64,000 nt of DNA from positions 125,461,501 through 125,525,500 of the forward strand of contig CP142451.1 in the NCBI GenBank assembly GCA_038049695.1. The letters run 5' to 3'. The notes beneath the pieces are model-generated. The model made no database searches. It saw nothing but the letters and a program-made list of their open reading frames with translations, and was not told the DNA's origin. Below, piece by piece: positions 11,240-20,821 of this stretch. Source of the stretch: Cinnamomum chago. Lineage: Eukaryota; Streptophyta; Magnoliopsida; Laurales; Lauraceae. Position 1 is the first letter of the stretch. Each line of letters begins with the position of its first letter. A program made the translations under genes and the position numbers.

Positions 11240-13191
11240 GGGGGATTCGGCGAGAGGTCCCTCAAAGTATGACTTTGTTGCAAACCGTCCATAAAAAAAG
11301 TCATTCAGCCAAAGGTCCTCTAATACATTCTCATACCTGATATGTCTAATTTACCCTTTCTTTAAATCATATCCCATGATTGGTGGGATATCTCATTAAT
11401 AATAGTCAACTACCATTTAATGGGTCACGATTAATGGAATCTCATTAATGAGATTTTCAAATAAATTCTAAAAACACACAAATAAATTTCAAAAAACGTA
11501 AATAAATTTCAAAAGAATGCAAATAAATCTCAAAAGACACAAATAAATTTCAAAAGATATAAATAAATTTCAATAGATGAAAATAAATTTCAAAAGATCC
11601 AAAATAAATTTCAAAAGATCCAAATGAATTTCAAAAAAATATCAATAAATTTCAAAAGACTCAAATAAATTTCAAAAGACGTAAATAAAATTAAAAGATG
11701 CAAATAAATTAAAAAAAAAGGTAAATACATTTGCCAAAACTAAGATAACCCAATTTTCCAAATTAGCGAACAATGTGGTAAAAAACTCAAGTCTTTTTTG
11801 TCAAAAACTCAGTTAAATTTATTTCAAAAAACACAAATAAATTTCAAAAGACACAAATAAAATTCAAAAACACAAATAGATCTAAGAAAATACAAATAAA
11901 TTTGCCGAAAACACAGAAAGATTAGTTCAAAAACTCAGTTAAATTTTTTTAAAATGGAGATAAATTTGTCAGAAACTAACCTATATTTTTCAAAAACTCA
12001 AATAAATTTGCAAAAAAATCAGATAGATTTTTTTTTTCAGAACTTAGATAAATAGCTAAAAATATGGATAGATTTGTCTAGAATTCAGATAAATTTGTTC
12101 TAGAAGTTAGATAAATAGCCAAAAACTCAAATAGATTTGTCCATAACTCAGATAAATTTGTTCAAAACTCAAATAAATTTGTTCCAGAAGTCAATTAAAT
12201 AGCCAAAAACTCAGATAGAATTGTCCAAAACTCAAATAAATTTGACAAAAAATACATAACTCAGATAAATTTGACTTTTACTAGAATGGGGATGGACTTC
12301 TGGAACGTGCCAGGTCGAACCTGACTTGAAACCAACCCGCCCAAACCGACCCGAACACAACCCGGAACCAAACCCAAATCGGTCTTCTTCCCCAAACAGA
12401 ACTGGTTCTTCTTTCTTGGGTTTCTGTAACCATAAACGATGAAAACGCTGCTCCTTCCTTCTCCGATCATGGCGCAACAGCTGCGGCAATAGACGGCGGA
12501 GTCTCCGGAGATGATCGTCACAGCAGTCCGCTCCTTCTCCGAAAAAGGGAAGTGCGGTAAACCCAAGACTCTTCTCTGTTATTCTTCCGGTTCGGTGATG
12601 ATGGCAGCGATAATGGCAGCCCTCTGTGCTTCAAATTCAGTCTGCAATCATGAATCAAGAACCCCTCTTTGGCGATGGCAATGGACACCAGATCTACTCT
12701 GGTCGTCTGCAGCCTTCAAAACCGATCCCAGACTTGTCTGCCGAGCATCTGCAACTTCGGATTTCCACACAAATCCGATCAGTGTGGCCCTCTCAAGATC
12801 AAAATTGATCTCTCTCCTCTTCCTGCAACGAAGATCCACATGCAGAAGCCCGAATAAAAAAACCTTGAACCAATCCGTCAATCGCAAACGTAGCACAATC
12901 CAATCCTGGAAACCCTAGGCTCTCTCTCCATGTCCGGATTGAAGAAGAAAAAGAGGGAGAATGGAAGATTTAAAATTTTTATACCTAATCAGTTAAAAGG
13001 GCAAATTAGTCATTAAATTGTATGAGGTGGCATGTCTAGGGACCTCTCTCCATGAGGTGACGTGTCTAGGGACCTCTCACCGAAATATATCCAAGTTGTA
13101 TGGACTACAGGCCTTAGAGGAAAAGTTGATGGACTGGAGGCCTTACAAGTCCTATATGAGGGACCTTTCACTAATTATCTCTAGAATAAAA
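11240..13191. mobile_element. Non-autonomous Mutator-like element with 9-bp target duplication
   Basis: The 9-mer TAGAATAAA flanks the element directly at 11231-11239 and 13192-13200. The right terminus, read inward, is GAGATAATTAGTGAAAGGTC, the GAGATAATT type of end seen in plant MULEs. The left terminus, GGGGGATTCGGCGAGAGGTC, aligns with it. Similarity continues inward (TCTAATTTACCCTTT against the complement of the 13000-13020 region). The 1.95-kb body has no transposase. It holds an AT-rich minisatellite and, at 12290-12920, a GC-richer segment with frames on both strands. That segment could be a captured host fragment (Pack-MULE style), but I recognise no protein in it. Confidence 0.8.
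11455..12270. repeat. Degenerate AT-rich minisatellite, unit about 18-20 bp
   Basis: Units of the form AAATAAATTTCAAAAGAC recur dozens of times with drift, grading into AAAAACTCAGATAAATTTGT variants after 11900. The array fills the left half of the Mutator-like element. Confidence 0.85.
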
Positions 13192-13630
13192 AGGTAAAGT
13201 CTACCCTTGAGATTTGTGAGATGCACTTATACTGAATAAAAAAGGGCAAGACACAGTGCTGCAATTTTCATATTGTACCAACCTATTGTTTATATATTTA
13301 CTTTTGCAAATCATTTATTTGCAATCTATTGTTTAACCTCATACCGGGTTGTGGGAGTTTTTCACTTTATGGAGTTTGTTCAGTGATTGTAAATTAGGGC
13401 ATGCCCCAATTGGGAATTAAATTTTCCACTTTTGTATTTTATGCTTTTTGAAAAATCAAAGATCAACTGATCTTTCAAAACAGAAAATCAGATTATTCAT
13501 GGGATCAACCACATATCATTTGTTAGACCCCGACCCAGACTAATTCGTTTAGTGTGCGATTAGTGTGTGTTTAGTCCTAAGTACGTTTAGTTGTCGTTGG
13601 GTTAGAAATGATTAGTTTAGTCCTGGATAT

Positions 13631-15382
13631 TGAAAGTCCTTGGGATCCTAACCCTAGAGGGGGGGGGGGTGAATAGGGTGAGCTACAACTATGACCAATT
13701 TAAACCAATTTTAACTTCTTAATATAAACTAGTCACATGTGATGATTAAACAATCAAAATGCGGAAGCTAATAAACAATCACCACACAAGCAAGCACCAC
13801 AACACCAAGGTTTATAGTGGTTCGGCCTCAATGCCTACGTCCACTACCGGCTTGTGATCTAATCACCCCACCGGATTTCCACTATTTATGCTTTTTACTA
13901 GGCTAAGCAATAACCCTTACAATGTTGCTTTTCAAGGCTAAACAACAACCTCTCAATGTGCTTTTATAGGCTTAGCAATAACCTTTACAAGATGCTTTTC
14001 TTAGGCTAAGCAATAACCTTACAAGTTGCTTTTCTTAGGCTAAGCAATAACCTTACACAATGAAGATTTCTCTAAGAAAGTGTCTTCACAAAAGATCACT
14101 CTAAGAGATACAATTTTAGCTCAATGAAATTGCCTCTTAACTAGGCTAATATGAAAGTTTAATACAAATTACAAACATACACTCAATTAAGTTAAAGTGT
14201 GTGCACAAGTGTATGAATGTTCTACTTCAATCAATTTCAAAAGTGAAGCTCTTAAATGAATGCTTGATGCAATTTAAAAATCAAAGCTTAGAAAAAGATG
14301 ATTGAAGATTAATACTAATCACATGGAGGATTAATTCAAAGAACTTAAAGAATTTAGCTAACACAAAAAGTTGTATGAATATTAAAATCTAAGAATGCAT
14401 GTGATTTAGTTAAGAGAGTTTGCAAACCAATCTAATTTACCAAGGATGATTTTGAGTTTGCTAAACATCTCTTTATAAGCTAGAAATCATGCATAAAAGG
14501 TAATACAAAGATTTAAGCATGCATTGATTTCAATTTAAATGGAAATCAAAATGAAAAGTATGAAATACCTTTTAAAACTCTAACATTTGATTTCTAATTA
14601 AGCTTCTAGCCTTCTCAAGATATTCCCCTTTCTTAGGCTCCAATATTGTCTCAAAAGATCATTTTTCAAGCCTCCCAAAGAATGGGAAATGAATGGACTT
14701 TAAACAAGAAAACAGTCCAACGGCTAGTTGACCCGATCGACCCCATGACAGGCCGGTTAACCGGGTACACACAACGGTCATAAAAAGAGCCGTTTGAGCT
14801 TCAGCTAACTGGTCATTCTGCAGTGTGGCCGGTCGACCGGCTACACAGCAGGTTGACCAGCCGGTTAACCGCCTGGTTAACCCCTTGGGACCAAAATTCC
14901 CAAAAATTGTATATTTCATATTTTTTCTTGGGGGAACTTTTTGGCCACTAAATCAAGCTTGAATAACATGTTTTAAGTCATTCTAAGATGTTTAAAAACA
15001 TGAAACACACAAAGCCTAAAATGATTCAAAAGTTTAAAACCAAAGGCTAGCTTGATTTGATAAAACTCTTTTCAAATGAGAATGCATACAAAAATGATTC
15101 TTTTCATGAAGAATGTATGCAAGACTCAAACCTAAAATCTCAAGATGATTTTCCAAATATAATGCACAAGGAAATAGGTTTTCAAAAGAGTTTGAATTCT
15201 AAAACTAATGCATCCAAGATTAGAACCAAAACATGCATAAAACAAATACTTTTCCAAAACTTAAAAGCTATGCATGTATAAAACTAGATTTCAAGGTTTT
15301 CTAAAACAATGCAAGTGTGAGAATTCAAATGATGCTAAAGTGCAAATGCATCCATCAAATTGCAAATACAAAATCCCTAACA
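13631..15382. mobile_element. Solo LTR, 1752 bp, 5-bp target duplication GATAT
   Basis: The sequence begins TGAAAGTCCTTGG and ends AATCCCTAACA (TG...CA). It is flanked by GATAT at 13626-13630 and 15383-15387. It contains the motif of a G run followed by TGAATAGGGTG and a stretch with GTGGTTCGGCCTCAATGCC, often seen in long plant LTRs, and paired GGTTAACC/GGTCGACC motifs around 14720-14885. No primer-binding site or coding sequence is present, as expected for a solo LTR. Confidence 0.7.
13901..14075. repeat. 34-bp tandem repeat, 5 copies, inside the solo LTR
   Basis: GGCTAAGCAATAAC or close variants start at 13901, 13936, 13969, 14004 and 14038, each followed by CTTACAA...TTGCTTTTC. The period is 33-35 bp. 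Confidence 0.85.
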
Positions 15383-16848
15383 GATATAGCTTTGGGAATT
15401 TTGAGGACGTTTAGTGTTAGTCAGACACACTCAGGAATGCCTGAGTGCACGTGTAAGCTTGGGAGGATCGTATCGGTTTCCATTTTTAATTGTGATTTTG
15501 ATTTCATTTGAATGATTTTACTATATGTTACAACTTTCGTTTTCAGCCCATTCATGTTTGAAGCCCAAAAACCCAAGTTCTGGCCCAAAAAGGGTAAAAT
15601 TGCCTTTTATACACAAATCTGGACACAAATTTTGAGATCCCAAAACCATGTCAAAAATATACTTTTTGGAAACTAAATATTTCGAAGATCATTTTATCCT
15701 TCTTCGTCGAGTTCATTCGAGGCCCGCAAGAGCATGTTTTCATTGATACAAGATTGGCCATTTGGGCCCCACTTACAAGTGTTTTAAGTCAACTCTCTTT
15801 CTCCTTCACTCTTTTCATTCTCAAACCCTAACCCTAGAGCAGCCAAAGGAGAGCAAGCCTATCTTTCCACTTTGTTCTCTTGAATGATCAAGCTAGAAGA
15901 CTCCAAAGAGAATTCCAAGACCATCATCTTCTTCCTCTCATCCTAAGCTTTCCATTGATGCAAATTTATTGAAGTTTCTAGTCGGGCAAGAGCTCCATTT
16001 TCTTCCTTCTCTCTTGTTTGTGTACTTCTAGGTAAGAGCTCCAACCCATCCTTTTTAATGGAGCCCTTTTGATTCCTTAAGATCTTGTTTTTTCATATTG
16101 CAAACCCTTTTTGTGAAAATGAGTTCCTTGTTTTCAAGATTGAGTGAGTTGTTTGGTTTTCATGGGTTTTGTAGTATTTGGATTAGCTTGAGTGGAAGTG
16201 CTTGGAGAAGTTTGTGACATCTTGGACTAAGGCAAGTAACCAATCTAGGATGGATGATAACATGTGTGCATTTGATTTGTTTTCTTTTCATTCTTCTCAT
16301 TTCATTAGAATTTTATGTTTTGAATGGAAAATTTGGGGATTTTGTTTTAGATTGAAGAATGTGAATGTGGTGTCTCAATCATGCTATGAAATGCGTGTTT
16401 TATCCCTTGGAGAGCTTGTAGGCTCAGGGAAATGCAGGTTGAATGAGAAACAAGAAGAAGGCACTACAAGAAATTTGGGGTTTAAGGACGACACAAATTT
16501 GTCCCAAAATGTACATATTTCGTCACTAAAACTATTTAAGACGAAAATTTTTCGTCACCCATTTTGTTGCCATAGCCTTGTCGCTAAAAGGTATTGGAGA
16601 CGAAAAAAAAAATCGTCATTGAAAAAGATAAATTTGTGACGATTTTTTTTTTGTCTCCAATACACTCTATTGGAAACATACTTGTAAGTAATTTTTTTTC
16701 GTCACCAATAAACTCTGTTGGAAACATACTTGTAAGTAATTAGTGACAAAATATTTTGTCATCAAAGGAAGAAATTAGACACAAAAATATTTTGTCATAA
16801 ATATAAGAAATAGAGATGAAATAATTTTGTCGTGTTTAATATAAAGGA

Positions 16849-17740
16849 TGTCACAGCCTCGCCCAACTCAAGGACTTCCCAGGAGGTCACCCATCCTAAT
16901 ACTGCTCCCGCCCGAGCATGCTTAACTTTGGAGTTTTTACGATTTCCGGAGCCACACGGTTTTAGAAGGCCTCATGCTAAATTAATACGGGGTTTGACTT
17001 ATAAGCCCATGGTCAGGACTTGGATATTTTCGATGCGGGCTAACGGAGACTCACCGTTTGAAGCCCATGGTTGACACGCTACGCCTCGTGGTTAAGGGTA
17101 CCGCTCGGACCAAAATCTCACATTCTCCCCCACTAGAAATAGAGTTGTCATTGGCTTTGATACCAACTGTCACAGCTCCGCCCAACTCAGCATGAAATTG
17201 TCCGATTTGGCCCACGTGCACGCACGAGGACTTCCCAGGAGGTCACCCATCCTAGTACTGCTCCCGCTCGAGCACGCTTAACTTCGGAGTTCTTATGATT
17301 TCCGGGGCCACACGGTTTTAAAAAGCCTCATGCTAAGTTAATACGGGGTTTGACTTATAAGCCCAAGGTCAAGACTTGGATATTTCCGATGCGGGCTAAC
17401 GGAGACTCACCGTTTGAAGCCCGTGGTTGACACGCTACACCCCATGGTTAAGGGTACCGCCCGGACCAAGATCTCATAAACACGCGCGAGGACTTCCCAG
17501 GAGGTCACACATCCTAGTACTGCTCCCGCCTGAGCACGCTTAACTTCGGAGTTCTTACGATTTCCGAGGCCGCATGGTTTTAAAAAGCCTCATACTAAGT
17601 TAATACGGGGTTTGACTTATAAGCTCAACGTCAGGACTTGGATATTTCTGATGCGGGCTAACGGAGACTCACCGTTTGAAGCCCGTGGTTGACACGCTAC
17701 ACCCCATGGTTAAGGGTACCGCCCAGACCAAGTTCTCACA
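16849..17740 (-). mobile_element. Cassandra-type TRIM: three LTRs, one 45-bp interior
   Basis: Read on the minus strand, LTR A spans 17122-16849 (TGTGAGAT...CTGTGACA) and LTR B about 17478-17168. Between them the interior is only 17167-17123. It begins GTTGGTATCAAAGCC, an initiator-tRNA-Met primer-binding site with one mismatch, and ends AGTGGGGGAGAA, a polypurine tract abutting the next LTR. A third, 5'-truncated or recombined LTR C lies at about 17740-17479, directly joined to B with no interior. Every LTR carries a 5S rRNA-like block in the same orientation, the defining trait of Cassandra elements. There is no coding capacity, and no target duplication was found around the cluster. Confidence 0.85.
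17223..17310 (-). other. 5S rRNA-derived promoter block in Cassandra LTR
   Basis: On the minus strand this block contains GGATGGGTGACCTCCTGG, identical to the plant 5S rRNA C-box region. It also has an A-box-like AAGCGTGCTCGAGCG and an intermediate-element-like GAGCAG. Similarity to 5S rRNA fades upstream of GAACTCCG. Equivalent blocks lie at about 16871-16945 in LTR A and 17488-17570 in LTR C, the latter with one change in the C-box. This is retroelement sequence, not a functional 5S gene array. It may still recruit TFIIIA and Pol III. Confidence 0.85.
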
Positions 17741-18239
17741 GTAGCAAAGACTGAGAGAGGTAGGTGTACCTGGTGGTGGCGAACTCCTAGATGGAGGATG
17801 ATGGGCGCAGATGATGGTGATTGGTGATGGTGGCTGCGTCTAGGAGTTCTAGGCGAGAGAGACTGAGAGAAGTAGAGATGAGAGGGATCATTGATCAGGG
17901 ATGGGTCTGCACTGCGTGTGTTGATGGAGGGTGATGATGATTGATGGGGGCCAATGGGCCATGGCTGTTGCCTAAGACGATGGGTGGGAGATGTTGGAAA
18001 AGAGTTTTGGAAAATGGGGAAAATGGTTCTTCTCTCCTCTTCTGGAAAAGGGATTTGGAAAAGGGGGAAAAGGGTTTTGGAAAAGAGAGACCGGGATAGA
18101 TGGAGGGACAAAGGGGGAAATGGGTTTTGGAAAAGGGGCATTGGATTGGGGGGGGGGGGTGGACGTTAGGGCTTGGGGGGGGGGGCATTTTAGTCATTTT
18201 AAAGGCTTTTCCAAAGCAATACTTGTCAGAGAGGAATAG

Positions 18240-18890
18240 GCTCAAGTGCGAATGAAATTGGCTCCTTATTTTGTTGGCCGAAATATATTCGTCTTTCATA
18301 ACTTATCCTTATTAGTGACGAATTACGTTCGTCGCAAAAATAAATTATATTTTGTGACAAAAATGTTCGTCTCCAATTAGCTAAAATAATTGGCGCCAAA
18401 CCAAATGAAATTGGCGCCTTATTTTGGTGACGAAATATGTTCGTCTTCCATAACTAATCCTTATTGGTGACGAATTACGTTCGTCGCAAAAACAAATTAT
18501 ATTTTGTGACAAAAATGTTCGTCTCCAATGAGCTAAAATAATTCGCGCCAACGCAAATGAAATTGGCGCCTTATTTTGGTGACCAAATATTTTCATCTTC
18601 CATAACTTATCCTTATTAGTGACGAATTACGTTCGTCACAAAAACAAATTATATTTTGCGACAAAAATGTTCGTCTCCAATGAGCTAAAATAATTTGCGC
18701 CAAAGCATATGAAATTGGCATATTATTTTGGTGACGAAATATGTTCGTCTTCCAGAACTTATCCTTATTGGTGACGAATTACGTTTGTCGCAAAAAATAT
18801 ATATATTTTGTGACAACAATGTTCGTCTCCAATGAGCTAAAATAATTGGCGCCAGTGCAAATGAAGTTAGCGCCTTATTTTTGCAAACGA
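18240..18890. repeat. 152-bp tandem repeat, 4 copies, CACTA subterminal
   Basis: TTCGTCTCCAA recurs at 18365, 18518, 18670 and 18822 (period 152-153 bp). Each unit also carries GTGACGAATTACGTTCGTC and AAATTGGCGCC. The last unit decays towards the CACTA right end. Confidence 0.9.
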
Positions 18891-19050
18891 AATTTTGTTT
18901 TCGTCTCTTATACTTTTGAAAAAAATGAAAACAAACGACAAAATTTATATTTCGTCCTCTTTGGGTGTTCTTTTAAGACAAAAAAAAAATTCGTCATCAA
19001 ATTTTGTCACAACAGCCTAGATTTCTTGTAGTGATGGCTTAGTGGGAGAT

Positions 19051-19503
19051 TGTTGGAAAAATTCCATCATGTGGGGCCATACATGTAACTATTAAATGTG
19101 TTATGTTGTCTTTGGTTAAGTCTATATTAAAGTGATCTAATTAGGAATTAAAGTTCTAAGGTTTAAAGGTATAATTGTCATGGGATTAATGTGTAGATAC
19201 CAGAATGCTATTTCTAATTTGATGAGGGGCAAAATTAGAAATAGAAAACTTATGATATCTTATATATTAGGGTTATGGTCCCCAATTCATATGGTGAATT
19301 CCTATTTTTTCTAACATCCCATCATCAGAAGAATCAAGAGGGTTTTCTCTGGGTAACCATATTGGATTGGAAGATCATCAACCTGCGAATAAGTTCATTC
19401 AATGGATTCAGGTATGTTTTTCCACTTTACTTCTCTCAATGATTTGACATGGAGGATCTTGGTTGATCAAAGTTTTTTCAGATCTAGATTATTGTTTATT
19501 ACA
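19051..19503 (+). repeat. Copia 5' LTR, 453 bp
   Basis: It starts TGTTGGAAAAATTCC and ends TTGTTTATTACA. It is near-identical in sequence and equal in length to the LTR at 31079-31531. The remnant at 24703-24768 matches its first 66 bp with about three differences. Confidence 0.9.
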
Positions 19504-19505
19504 AT

Positions 19506-19517
19506 TGGTATCAGAGC
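19506..19517 (+). other. Copia primer-binding site (initiator tRNA-Met)
   Basis: TGGTATCAGAGC follows the LTR after two bases. It is complementary to the 3' end of plant initiator methionine tRNA, the usual minus-strand primer of copia elements. Confidence 0.9.
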
Positions 19518-20821
19518 GTCTCCATATTAAGCCATTGGGAATCCAGATATAAACCAATCTGTTGTTTGAACGTTGCTCTTATTTCTGTTTACCATGATTT
19601 GCATCGATTGAAGTAGATGATCGAGTCAATTGGCCTGTAGTTATGAACGGTCAGATTTGCGTTGTGCGACACTTTAGGAATTCTGATTCGGTTTCTGTAT
19701 GGTGTGATTCGCAAATAATCACCACAAAGTTCACTGGCTCGATTTCTCAGTGCTGATAGATAGCTCTCTCTTGGTTTAACCTAATTGAGTAGATTGTCAT
19801 TTTGATAAATATTTACTTCAATTATATACCGATTCAGCTCACAGGTTCAATGTAGAGACAAGATTTTCATCTTTTTATCATCTGTTGTCTTTTACATTGA
19901 TTTGGTATCTGGATCCAGAGAGTCTGGGTTGAATAACCTGCCATCTGATTTTTTTATACTCATATACCATGGTAACTTTTACTGGAAACTATGTAATTCA
20001 TGACACTTGTTCGTAACACGGTGATGCTGCTAGTGGCCAATCCAAGATAAGGGATGGACGGATAAGCTGGTAGAGAGGAGGATATGTTCATCATTGGGCT
20101 TCTCTCTTCTCTGTTCGCGTTTACATTTTTGCCCCTTGGATCTTCTGGCAAGGCATTTTCTGAGCTATACTAGCATTAGAAGAGGCAATCTGTGCCATGG
20201 TTGGCTTGTCATCTTTTACTTATGAATTTATTTCCTTAAGAATTATATTCAAGAATTAAGGTAAATCATTTGAATTTTTTCCAAATTTTTTTTATTTTAT
20301 TTATGTTGACATGTGAAGACAACTAATTGGTTTTCTTCAAACAGCAATTCAAATATTTTATGGTTTTTCTTTTATGGTTAAATAAAATAGTCTAATATTC
20401 TAAATGGGCTAATTGAAACAAGATGTCACCAAAGTGACCTCTCTTGTGTAGATTGTTCATGAGGAATATTGGATGTTTGTGTGTGTGTAAATTCATGCGG
20501 GTCTTAGTCGGCCCAAAGGAAGGTTAATACTTGGCCAAATTGCATACACACCTGTGGTGGTAAACGTGTGACGATTATAAGGATTTTACATGTGAATAAT
20601 AAGTCGATCTAAAGATAGATTAATTATTTGATATGAATTATTTTCAATGTTTGATCACTACAACAAGATGACCATTTACAATTAATATTACTGTCCAAAG
20701 ACTTGATATTAATGTTGTTCTAGGTACCTTGACATGAGACTTACCATTATTTGAATTTGTTGCTTCTGTATTTGGTTAATAATATGAGCATGTTTGTCTG
20801 TTTGTTTTTGTTCTCTTTACA

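Larger units (their letters stand above)
13521..16461. mobile_element. Interrupted LTR-like segment (outer host of the solo LTR)
   Basis: Removing 13631-15382 and one copy of its GATAT duplication rejoins the flanks into continuous sequence: ...TTTAGTCCTG GATAT AGCTTTGGGA... The outer sequence starts TGTTAGACCCCGACC, which resembles the start of plant gypsy LTRs. It continues with a CT-rich leader and AAACCCTAACCCTAG near 15823-15838. Its 3' end is not defined because the CACTA element begins at 16462. The minor frame at 16202-16639 runs into the CACTA end and is not supported as a gene. Confidence 0.4.
16462..19033. mobile_element. CACTA element, 2572 bp, non-autonomous
   Basis: The termini are CACTACAAGAAAT at 16462-16474 and its exact complement ATTTCTTGTAGTG at 19021-19033. 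Subterminal DNA is rich in CGTC, TTTGTC and GACGA motifs on both sides, and four 152-bp repeats lie near the right end. No transposase is encoded. The interior holds a Cassandra-type LTR cluster (16849-17740) and a GC-rich segment (17741-18240) whose minus-strand Pro/Ser-rich frames look like chance. The bases flanking the element are AGG on the left and ATG on the right, so a 3-bp duplication is not exact. The right flank is copia sequence and the left flank is not. Confidence 0.8.

Noticed and set aside
12261..12918. Plus- and minus-strand frames of 101 and 135 codons in the Mutator-like element
   Set aside because: They overlap on both strands, and neither has a recognisable domain or codon bias. 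Kept only as possible captured DNA, not as genes.
16871..17570. 5S rRNA genes in tandem
   Set aside because: Only the 3' two-thirds of 5S rRNA is recognisable, and it is embedded in LTRs with a primer-binding site and polypurine tract. It is Cassandra, not a 5S array.
17710..18299. Overlapping open frames of 134-143 codons on the minus strand and 71-82 on the plus strand
   Set aside because: They lie inside the CACTA element, are Pro/Ser-rich or Gly/Lys-rich by base composition (runs of G and A), overlap in several frames and show no domain or splice support.
20656..20670. CACTACAACAAGA, a possible CACTA left end in the copia leader
   Set aside because: No facing GTAGTG end or 3-bp duplication was found within the copia interior. 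It could be a remnant but is not supported.
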